Origin: an uncultured Lachnospiraceae bacterium
GTDB lineage: Bacteria > Bacillota > Clostridia > Lachnospirales > Lachnospiraceae
Length of the DNA stretch: 59,124 nt
Assembly (NCBI GenBank): GCA_910577115.1
Contig: CAJTMC010000025.1
Location: forward strand, 1-59,124
Reading direction: 5' to 3'
The notes beneath the pieces were generated by a model, which saw only the letters and a list, made by a program, of their open reading frames with translations, made no database searches and was not told the DNA's origin. Below, one piece after another: positions 52,921 to 59,124 of this stretch. Each line of letters opens with the position of its first letter. Positions within the stretch are counted from its first letter, which is position 1. The translations under genes and the position numbers were made by a program.

Positions 52921-54111
52921 ATGAAGACAAATTGTAAAAAGTGGAAATGTCTGTTGTTCATTATGGCAGCAGCAGCTGCATTTACAGCTTCTCCGGTCAG
53001 TACAGAAGCGGCTGGCACAAAGGAAAGTTTCACGGCCTTAAAAACGGGCAGTGAGCAGAAGGCCACATCAGACAAGATGAATTCAGAAGTCAATATTGTA
53101 GGAAATGCGGCTGTGGCGATCGGTTTAGACCGTTCTTTGATGACAGCCGGAGTAGCCGACATACTTGACGCAAACATTTCAATGGAAAAGGAAGAACTGA
53201 TTGCGTATGCGAAGAACGGCGTAAAGGCAGAGAAAAAAGAAGAGAGTACGCTTGTAATGGCGAAGGTTAACGAGTTTGTAAATATGCGTCAGGAGGCGGA
53301 TCAGGACGCAGAGAAGATCGGCGTGCTTTACAAGGACTGCGGCGGTGAGATCGTAGAACAGAAAGCCGAGTGGACAAAAGTGAAGTCAGGCGACGTTACA
53401 GGCTGGATTAAGAACGAGTATTTATATTTTGGCAATGAGGCAAAAGCGCTTGCAGAAGATGTCGGAATGCTGACGGCTTATTCCGAGACTGAGACGTTAA
53501 GAGTCAGAATGGACGCAGATATGCAGTCAGGCGTGCTTGGACTTTTGGCAAACGGCGAGGCGGTTGAGGCAATCGCAGAGGAAGGCGACTGGGTAAGCGT
53601 AAACTACGAGGGAACAAAGGGCTACGTTGCAAAAGAGTACGTAAAAGTCGTATTTGATATAGATAAGGCAGAGTCTATGGCTGTTATCAAAGCCAGAGAA
53701 GAAGCAGAGAGAGCAAGAGCCGCAGCAGCGGCTGAGGCAAAGCGGGTTGCGCAGAAGGAGGCTGTTATGGCCAGCGCGTCAGAGGTTGATATTTTGGCAG
53801 CGCTCATTCAGTGCGAGGCAGGCGGTGAGCCTTATGAAGGTCAGGTTGCAGTCGGTGCGGTTGTTATGAACCGTGTCAGAAGCGGTGGATATCCGAATAC
53901 AATAACAGATGTTATTTATGCATCAGGTCAGTTTGTGCCTGCATCGAAGGGGAAAATGGAATCGCTGATTTTAAACGGAAACATTAAGGCGTCCTGCGTA
54001 CAGGCAGCAAACGAAGTGATTAACGGCGCATGTAATGTCGGCGATGCGCTTCACTTTAGAAGAAATAATGGAAGAGACGGACTTGTGATTGGTAATCATG
54101 TATTTTACTAA
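52921..54111 (+). CDS. SleB-family cell wall hydrolase with two SH3 domains
   Basis: 396 residues. A signal peptide (about 1-30, ending STEAA) leads to two bacterial SH3 domains (about 112-165 and 175-235) that would bind the wall, an Ala/Glu/Arg-rich helix (about 240-280), and the SleB/hydrolase_2 domain (290-396: ALIQCEAGGEPYEGQVAVGAVVMNRV with the catalytic Glu, then ASGQFVP and DALHFRR). The protein is a probable lytic transglycosylase or amidase. AAATGGAG precedes the ATG. Its last 53 bp recur at 59028-59080. Confidence 0.9.
   Translation: MKTNCKKWKCLLFIMAAAAAFTASPVSTEAAGTKESFTALKTGSEQKATSDKMNSEVNIVGNAAVAIGLDRSLMTAGVADILDANISMEKEELIAYAKNGVKAEKKEESTLVMAKVNEFVNMRQEADQDAEKIGVLYKDCGGEIVEQKAEWTKVKSGDVTGWIKNEYLYFGNEAKALAEDVGMLTAYSETETLRVRMDADMQSGVLGLLANGEAVEAIAEEGDWVSVNYEGTKGYVAKEYVKVVFDIDKAESMAVIKAREEAERARAAAAAEAKRVAQKEAVMASASEVDILAALIQCEAGGEPYEGQVAVGAVVMNRVRSGGYPNTITDVIYASGQFVPASKGKMESLILNGNIKASCVQAANEVINGACNVGDALHFRRNNGRDGLVIGNHVFY
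54059..54111 (+). repeat. Left copy of the 53-bp hydrolase-end repeat (candidate attL)
   Basis: The last 17 codons and stop of the hydrolase gene. The copy at 59028-59080 is identical at 49 of 53 positions. It ends exactly at the stop codon, after which the two flanks are unrelated. Confidence 0.85.
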
Positions 54112-54136
54112 GATTTGCCCGTAAAAAGAAAAACAT

Positions 54137-54187
54137 TCCCATAAGAAGCAATACTGAAATCGTGTTGTTTCTTATGGGATATTTTTT
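54137..54187 (+). terminator. Intrinsic terminator after the SleB-type gene
   Basis: TCCCATAAGAA / TTCTTATGGGA, an 11-bp perfect stem, then a run of seven T. Confidence 0.85.
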
Positions 54188-54222
54188 TACAGATTTTGGG
54201 GAGCAGAAAATGTTGAAAATAA

Positions 54223-54251
54223 TTGAAAAAAGAATACATTTGTATTACAAT
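54223..54251 (+). promoter_or_regulatory. Promoter of the SPFH/TIR block
   Basis: TTGAAA (54223-54228), a 17-bp spacer and TACAAT (54246-54251). Initiation near 54258 leaves a very short leader before the AGGAGG of the first gene. Confidence 0.65.
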
Positions 54252-54276
54252 AAAATGGAATAGGAGGTGCAAGCCC

Positions 54277-54471
54277 TTGGATGATGATATAAAATTAATC
54301 ATTCAGCCGCAAAAATATGGTGGTGAAACCTCTGTCATTTCGATGCGTATGCCAAAGGGCATGTTGGCTGACATTGATAAAGTAGCGGCTGAAACCGGAC
54401 GGACCAGAAATGAAATTTTGATGATTAGTATAGAATTTGCATTAGAGCATATGGTGATAGAAAAAAAATAG
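54277..54471 (+). CDS. Small ribbon-helix-helix protein
   Basis: 64 residues from a TTG with AGGAGG nine bases upstream; an upstream ATG in the same frame lies before the transcription start. SVISMRMPKGMLADIDKVAAETGRTRNEILMISIEFALEHM is a ribbon-helix-helix (Arc/CopG) DNA-binding domain. It ends 12 bp before the SPFH gene. It is the first gene of the block and probably the block's own repressor. Confidence 0.75.
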   Translation: MDDDIKLIIQPQKYGGETSVISMRMPKGMLADIDKVAAETGRTRNEILMISIEFALEHMVIEKK

Positions 54472-54483
54472 GGGGATTCAGGT

Positions 54484-56250
54484 ATGGCTAAATTTGCGAT
54501 TTCATGTCCGTCATGCGGAAAGTATGCGGAAGCAAAAACAGGCTTTTTCGCGCGGAAAAAGATTGAGTGTTCCTGCGGAGGAGTAATCAATGTACGGACG
54601 GATAAACTGGCATCGAGGGAGTGCCCGCATTGTGGCAATCAGGTGGTGTTTGATCAGACAAAGGGAGCGGATGCAGTCTGTCCGGTTTGTCGGGAAAAGA
54701 TAAATGAATTGGCAAATCAGCAGCAGGTGGAAGAATTTTCCTGCGCACAGTGCGGCGTTCGGCTGATTGGAGCAAGAAGTGCGGCGACATATGTCTGTCC
54801 GGTTTGTGACAATGTAAATGATGTGCAGGAGAGGCTTACACAGGAACATATTAAGCGGGATGGTCTTGCGAGTATCATAAAGTATGAAGGGGATAATGAA
54901 ACACTTGTTTGGAAGCACCCCATTGAAGATTTTAATTTGGGCTCTCAATTAATTGTACATGAAAGTCAGGAGGCAATCTTTTTTAAGGACGGTCAGGCGC
55001 TGGATTTGTTTAAAGCCGGAAGGTATACCTTAGAAACACAGCAGCTTCCTTTACTGGAAAAACTCTATAAACTGCCTGCGGATACGGAAGGCACGTTTCA
55101 TTCGGAAATATATTATATTAATATGGCAACCCAAATGGGAATCAAGTGGGGAACCGACTCAAGGGTTCGGCTGTTTGATCCGGCATCGGGACTTCACATT
55201 GAAATCGGTGCAAGCGGAGAATTTAATATTCGGGTTTGCAATTCGAGAAAGCTGCTGCTAAAGGTTGTCGGAACCGCAGGAAGTCTGGAGCTAAGCCAGC
55301 TGCTTGGCGAGGGCGGTAAAAAAGGGTATTTCCGCTCACTTGTGATGACACAGGTCAAAAGCTTTCTTGCACAGACAATCAAAGAAAGCCAAATCAATAT
55401 TTTGGAGATTGATTCGGAGCTGATGCAGTTATCGACTGCGCTCAGAGATAAGATTAACGGTTATTTGGATGATTACGGTCTGTATATGCCGGAGTTCTTT
55501 GTAGGCAGGGTGATGCTTCCGGATGATGATCCGAATTTCCGCAGATTAAGAGAGCAATATGCCGAGCAGTATTTACTGGTACGACAGGAACAGATTAAGA
55601 AAAGCGAGGCGGAGGCTGCGGCACAACGAAAAGAGGTAGAAGCTGCCACTGCGGCGCGCATGAAAGTAATCGGCGCGCAAGGAGATGCCGAAGCGTTAAA
55701 AGTAAAAGCGCAGGCAGAGGCAGAGGCGTATAAGGTACAGGCGGAAGCAGAAGCGCTTGAAATGAAAATGAAAGGATATACATACCAACAGGAAACATCT
55801 CGTCAAGTTGGCTTAGAAGCGATGAAAAACGGTATTGCAGGAAACGGCGGGGGCGGAGCAAATGTCATCGGAGATCTCGCAGGTCTTGGTCTTGGGCTGG
55901 GGGCTATGGGAAGTGTGATTGGAATGACAAAAGACGCGATACAGCCGATGACAGATGCGGCAAGTCAGATGGGACAGAGCTTTGGAAGTACGATTTCGGA
56001 TATATGGGACTGCACATGTGGTCAGAAGGGAAATACGGGAAATTTCTGCAATCATTGCGGAGCAAGACGTCCGGAGCAAAAGGCAGGCTGGGATTGTGCG
56101 TGTGGACAGAAAGGAAATACGGGAAATTTCTGTTCCAACTGCGGGGCAAAGAAACCGGAAAATGACTTGCGTACGTGGGACTGCACATGCGGTCAGAAGG
56201 GTAATACAGGAAATTTCTGTTCCAACTGCGGAAAGAAAAGGGGGGAATAG
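54484..56250 (+). CDS. SPFH (band 7) protein with N- and C-terminal zinc ribbons
   Basis: 588 residues. The N-terminal 120 carry several CxxC pairs (CPSCGK, CSCGG, CPHCGN, CPVCRE, CAQCGV, CPVCDN), i.e. about three zinc ribbons. An SPFH domain follows (about 135-350: FNLGSQLIVHESQEAIFFKDGQ), then an Ala/Glu coiled coil (370-430), a Gly-rich hydrophobic stretch (455-490) and three tandem 28-29-residue zinc-ribbon repeats (WDCTCGQKGNTGNFC...C) starting near 508, 536 and 565. It resembles the YdjI/virion-core-like SPFH group that forms membrane-associated oligomeric scaffolds. A membrane protein and a TIR protein follow in the same operon. Confidence 0.85.
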   Translation: MAKFAISCPSCGKYAEAKTGFFARKKIECSCGGVINVRTDKLASRECPHCGNQVVFDQTKGADAVCPVCREKINELANQQQVEEFSCAQCGVRLIGARSAATYVCPVCDNVNDVQERLTQEHIKRDGLASIIKYEGDNETLVWKHPIEDFNLGSQLIVHESQEAIFFKDGQALDLFKAGRYTLETQQLPLLEKLYKLPADTEGTFHSEIYYINMATQMGIKWGTDSRVRLFDPASGLHIEIGASGEFNIRVCNSRKLLLKVVGTAGSLELSQLLGEGGKKGYFRSLVMTQVKSFLAQTIKESQINILEIDSELMQLSTALRDKINGYLDDYGLYMPEFFVGRVMLPDDDPNFRRLREQYAEQYLLVRQEQIKKSEAEAAAQRKEVEAATAARMKVIGAQGDAEALKVKAQAEAEAYKVQAEAEALEMKMKGYTYQQETSRQVGLEAMKNGIAGNGGGGANVIGDLAGLGLGLGAMGSVIGMTKDAIQPMTDAASQMGQSFGSTISDIWDCTCGQKGNTGNFCNHCGARRPEQKAGWDCACGQKGNTGNFCSNCGAKKPENDLRTWDCTCGQKGNTGNFCSNCGKKRGE

Positions 56251-56253
56251 CAT

Positions 56254-56946
56254 ATGAGCAAAAATAGATTACGGGGATATATCACGTTAGCTGTTTTACT
56301 GGCAGTGTTTAGTGTGGTTGCTTTTGCGGCGCCTTTTTCAAAAACGGCAGTGTTTTGGCTGGCATATGTATTTGGGGTGATTGCAATTGCTTATCAGATT
56401 TATGTTTTTCAGATTTCGTTTGCAGAAGGCGGGAGTGTAAAAAGCAAATTCTATGGATTTCCGATTGCGCGCATAGGAATGCTTTATTTGACTGCACAGC
56501 TCATAATCAGTCTGCTTGAGATGATATTGGCAGCGCTTCTTCCTGTATGGGCGGCAGTCATTGTGAATGTGTTTCCGATTGCGTTTGCGGTTGTCGGGTG
56601 TATTGCGGCAGATGTTGTGCGCGATGAAATCACCCGTCAGGATGTGCAGTTAAAAAAAGATGTTTCAAACATGAGAGCGCTTCAGTCCATGTCGGCAGCG
56701 CTTGCCGGACAGTGTAATGAGGCGGATATAAAAGAAATTGTACGGAACATGGCAGATGAATTTCAATTCAGCGATCCTGTCTCGTCAGAACAGACAAAGG
56801 ATTTGGAACAAGAGCTGCAAAATCAGATGAACGAAATTCAGAAGGCGCTTGTTGACGGTGATTTGGCAGCTGTTAAGACGCTGTGCGGTAAGATATTAGG
56901 AAGTCTTGCCGAGAGAAACAGACTTTGTGCGTTAAATAAGTCGTAA
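56254..56946 (+). CDS. Multi-pass membrane protein of the SPFH/TIR block
   Basis: 230 residues starting 3 bp after the SPFH stop. Four hydrophobic helices fill about residues 9-125 (ITLAVLLAVFSVVAFAAPF, AVFWLAYVFGVIAIAYQIYVF, MLYLTAQLIISLLEMILAALL, VIVNVFPIAFAVVGCIAADVV). A cytoplasmic helical tail (130-230) contains VQLKKDVSNMRALQSMSAALAG and an acidic coiled segment. No family recognised. The spacing implies tight co-expression with the SPFH gene, so it may be the membrane partner of the scaffold. Confidence 0.72.
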   Translation: MSKNRLRGYITLAVLLAVFSVVAFAAPFSKTAVFWLAYVFGVIAIAYQIYVFQISFAEGGSVKSKFYGFPIARIGMLYLTAQLIISLLEMILAALLPVWAAVIVNVFPIAFAVVGCIAADVVRDEITRQDVQLKKDVSNMRALQSMSAALAGQCNEADIKEIVRNMADEFQFSDPVSSEQTKDLEQELQNQMNEIQKALVDGDLAAVKTLCGKILGSLAERNRLCALNKS

Positions 56947-57006
56947 AGGGAGAAAGAGTAAAAATGTATTTTTCACTTACAGGTTGTGGTTAAATGGAGG
57001 TTAATA

Positions 57007-59037
57007 ATGGCAATCTTAAAATGTAAAATGTGCGGCGGCGATCTTGAAGTGACGGAGGACATGACGGTCGCGGAATGTGAATACTGCGGAACCAAACAGA
57101 CAGTTCCCGTTGTTGATGATGAGAAGAAGATTAAGCTGTTTGAACGGGCAAACAGGCTTCGCTCCAACTGTGAGTTTGATAAAGCAGCCGGTGTATATGA
57201 AAATATCATTGCGGATTACGAGGAGGAAGCAGAAGGCTACTGGGGGCTGCTTCTTTGCAGATATGGTATTGAATATGTAGATGATCCTGCGACCGGAAAG
57301 AAAATTCCGACATGCCATCGCTCCTCGTTTGACAGCATCATGGACGATGAGGATTTTGAGCTCGTTATGGAGAACTCCGATTCCGTATCAAGGCAGGTCT
57401 ATCGGGAAGAGGCAAAGTACATAGAAGAAATCCGCAAGGGAATTATTGAGGTTTCGGGGAAAGAGGAGCCATATGATATTTTTATCTGCTATAAAGAAAC
57501 AGATGAAAACGGTGAGCGGACATTGGACAGTGTTTTGGCACAGGACGTCTATGATGCGCTCACAGAGAAGGGCTACCGCGTATTTTTCTCAAGAATCACA
57601 TTGGAGGATAAGCTTGGCGTTGAATATGAGCCGTATATTTTTGCGGCGCTCAATTCGGCAAAGGTCATGCTGGCATTTGGCACTTCTTATGATTTTTACA
57701 ATGCAGTCTGGGTTAAGAACGAATGGAGCCGTTATCTGAAACTGATGGCAAAGGATAAGAGCAGGCATTTGATACCCTGCTTCAAAAATGTAGATGCATA
57801 CGATATTCCAAAGGAATTCGCAAAGCTTCAGGCGCAGGATATGGGAAAAATCGGCGCTGTTCAGGATTTGATACGTGGCATTGACAAATTAATTCGCCCG
57901 GATTCGAAGGCAGAACAAGCGGTTATTCCTGAAACGGTTGTAGTCAGTTCCACCAGTGCTAACGGAAATGCTTTATTGAAGAGGGGCTTCATGGCGCTCG
58001 AGGATAAGGAGTGGAGCAAGGCAACCGACTTTTTTGAGCAGGTGTTAAATACAAATGCGGAGGAAGGGCAGGCGTACTGGGGGGAGCTGCTCGCGGATCA
58101 GAAGTGCAGTGATGCAGAGGGCTTATGTGAAATTCTTTACAGGAAACTTGCAGATGAAATAAAGGAAGTAACCTTGGATGCCGAAATTGCAGACAGATAT
58201 CCGGAGTTTTCCAAGAAATACGGTTTTCTTTCCATTTTTAATCAACAGGAAATCAAACAAATATTCTATCATAAGTTTTCCTGTCAATCGCAGGTTGCCA
58301 GCTTAGAAAAAATGATTGCAGCAAACAGGGAGCGTTTTGTATTGGCGGATAGCAGACTGTATCAACGGGCAGTGCAATATGCGGATGCAAATCTAAAATC
58401 CAAGATAGATCAGGTTATACAGGTAATTGACACGCGGTTACAGGAAACGTTAGAGGAAGTGAAAGCAGAAAAAGAAGAGTCTATGAAAGCTGCCGTTGCG
58501 CAAGCAGATACTTATTTCGAGGCATTGGATAGTGCATTGGAGATTGCGAATCAGGTGGCTTCCCGAAATGCCCTAAAGAATGAAGCGGCTTATCAGGAAG
58601 ATTTGGCGAAATGGACAGCTGAGAGAGATTCGCTGGAATCGCGGAGGATTGTCTGGCAGAAAGAAATGGAGAAATACAGGGAGGATTATGCTGCGTGGAA
58701 GGCTGTTTATGGAGACGTGATTGAAAAATGGGATGAAGAAAAGAGAAAATATGCGCAGGATAAGAAAAAACTTGAGGAAGAAATTGAAAGACTGGTCGAT
58801 CAGAAATGTCTGATTGATGGATTTGCTGCCGAATTAAGATTAAAAAAGGCAAACGAAGCAATCTACAGAGCGGAAAAACAATTGAGAAGTCTGGTGATTC
58901 CCGAGGAACCTGACAGGAAAGATGAGCCCGAACAGCCGATGGAACCCATATTAAGAGAAAAGCCTGTTCTGACATTTGAAGATAAAATCGGGAAAGAAGA
59001 AGTGCGAAAAGTGTTTTTTGCGGAATGGAAGAAATAA
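57007..59037 (+). CDS. Zinc-ribbon, TPR-like, TIR-domain and coiled-coil protein
   Basis: 676 residues from ATG 57007 (GGAGG seven bases upstream). A zinc ribbon opens it (Cys6, Cys9, Cys24, Cys27). A TPR-like helical pair follows (about 40-80: FERANRLRSNCEFDKAAGVYE), then a TIR domain (about 156-300: YDIFICYKETDENGERT, RVFFSRITLEDKLGVEYEPY). Glu206/Glu208 there are candidates for the NAD-cleaving Glu of catalytic TIRs. A second TPR-like repeat (LKRGFMALEDKEWSKATDFFEQ) and a long coiled coil (about 430-640) end in a Pro/Glu tail. The last codons and stop lie in the right copy of the 53-bp repeat. Likely a sensor-effector of the block. Confidence 0.85.
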   Translation: MAILKCKMCGGDLEVTEDMTVAECEYCGTKQTVPVVDDEKKIKLFERANRLRSNCEFDKAAGVYENIIADYEEEAEGYWGLLLCRYGIEYVDDPATGKKIPTCHRSSFDSIMDDEDFELVMENSDSVSRQVYREEAKYIEEIRKGIIEVSGKEEPYDIFICYKETDENGERTLDSVLAQDVYDALTEKGYRVFFSRITLEDKLGVEYEPYIFAALNSAKVMLAFGTSYDFYNAVWVKNEWSRYLKLMAKDKSRHLIPCFKNVDAYDIPKEFAKLQAQDMGKIGAVQDLIRGIDKLIRPDSKAEQAVIPETVVVSSTSANGNALLKRGFMALEDKEWSKATDFFEQVLNTNAEEGQAYWGELLADQKCSDAEGLCEILYRKLADEIKEVTLDAEIADRYPEFSKKYGFLSIFNQQEIKQIFYHKFSCQSQVASLEKMIAANRERFVLADSRLYQRAVQYADANLKSKIDQVIQVIDTRLQETLEEVKAEKEESMKAAVAQADTYFEALDSALEIANQVASRNALKNEAAYQEDLAKWTAERDSLESRRIVWQKEMEKYREDYAAWKAVYGDVIEKWDEEKRKYAQDKKKLEEEIERLVDQKCLIDGFAAELRLKKANEAIYRAEKQLRSLVIPEEPDRKDEPEQPMEPILREKPVLTFEDKIGKEEVRKVFFAEWKK

Positions 59038-59080
59038 CGGCAGAGACGGTCTTGTGATTGGTAATCATGTATTTTATTAA
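59028..59080 (+). repeat. Right copy of the 53-bp hydrolase-end repeat (candidate attR, hydrolase pseudo-fragment)
   Basis: In the hydrolase frame it still reads RNNGRDGLVIGNHVFY and stop, without the rest of the gene. All four differences from the left copy are synonymous (AAT/AAC, GGA/GGC, GGA/GGT, TAC/TAT). The TIR gene uses its first bases for its own final codons and stop, in a different frame. Confidence 0.85.
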
Positions 59081-59124
59081 ATAAAATGGAAATAAAACGT
59101 TTAGGGGCAATCTGAAAGGGTTGC

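Noticed and set aside
59081..59095. A second start of the TIR/SPFH block after the right repeat (AATAAAATGGAA also occurs near 54249)
   Set aside because: Only about 12 AT-rich bases match and the distances from the two repeat copies differ; too weak to support a tandem array.
1..59124. CRISPR arrays, tRNA or rRNA genes
   Set aside because: No regularly spaced repeat-spacer pattern, cloverleaf with a 3' CCA-compatible acceptor, or rRNA-like segment was seen in reading the window; the only tandem repeats are the short ones listed.

Overview
The window looks like the chromosome of a low-to-mid GC, Gram-positive, anaerobic gut-type Clostridia, most likely a Lachnospiraceae member. The case rests on gene content: an S-box (SAM-I) leader before metK, an ECF sigma factor paired with a DUF4179 protein, an NHLP-type peptide exporter, NifS/NifU-like Fe-S genes, a SleB-type wall hydrolase, a CwlO-like NlpC/P60 hydrolase, a zinc-ribbon TIR protein, AGGAGG-like ribosome binding sites, and occasional TTG/GTG starts. 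The species cannot be fixed from sequence alone.

Layout. 1-5.1 kb: three minus-strand genes for an NHLP-type peptide export machine (HlyD-like adaptor, C39-peptidase/ABC, second ABC). No precursor peptide is visible and the cluster runs off the left edge. 5.1-5.9 kb: decayed mobile DNA (AbiEii-like and serine-recombinase fragments). 6.0-10.3 kb: a MarR regulator with a paired palindromic operator and a heterodimeric ABC exporter. 10.4-15.2 kb: cytidylate-kinase-like protein, Rpn-type nuclease, Fe-S aldo/keto reductase, SAM riboswitch and metK. 15.3-18.5 kb: small orphan genes, one frameshifted, resembling an eroded polymorphic-toxin/immunity region, plus a lipoprotein. 18.5-21.1 kb: an overlapping operon of a nucleosidase-like protein, a radical-SAM spore-photoproduct-lyase homologue and an SDR oxidoreductase. 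21.3-23.7 kb: DUF4179/ECF sigma pair with an autoregulatory-type promoter, and a PadR regulator. 23.9-27.6 kb: DUF3160 lipoprotein and CapA-like protein. 27.7-30.2 kb: cysteine desulfurase, NifU-like scaffold, RelB/YoeB-type toxin-antitoxin pair. 30.3-43.9 kb: mostly housekeeping (pyrG, ftsH, uvrC, NiaR-type regulator, PTS-IIC-like permease, histidine phosphatase, FKBP/trigger-factor-like lipoprotein, NlpC/P60 hydrolase, GGDEF protein). 44.0-52.7 kb: dnaE, pfkA, TrkH/TrkA-type potassium uptake pair, SPOUT rRNA methyltransferase, proC. 52.9-54.1 kb: SleB-family hydrolase.

The most interesting part is 54.1-59.1 kb. It is a compact block with its own promoter that encodes a ribbon-helix-helix protein, an SPFH (band 7) protein with zinc ribbons at both ends, a small membrane protein, and a zinc-ribbon/TIR/coiled-coil protein. 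The block is bounded by two 53-bp copies of the 3' end of the hydrolase gene. The copies differ at four sites, all synonymous in the hydrolase frame. This is the pattern expected of an insertion at a gene end, and the gene set suggests an uncharacterised membrane-scaffolded TIR stress or defence system.

Second in interest are the radical-SAM operon, whose SPL homologue lacks the catalytic cysteine of B. subtilis SplB, and several unexplained cis elements: a 38-bp perfect palindrome inside the capA-like gene, a three-times-repeated 12-bp motif before the IIC-like permease, and a run of hairpins before dnaE.
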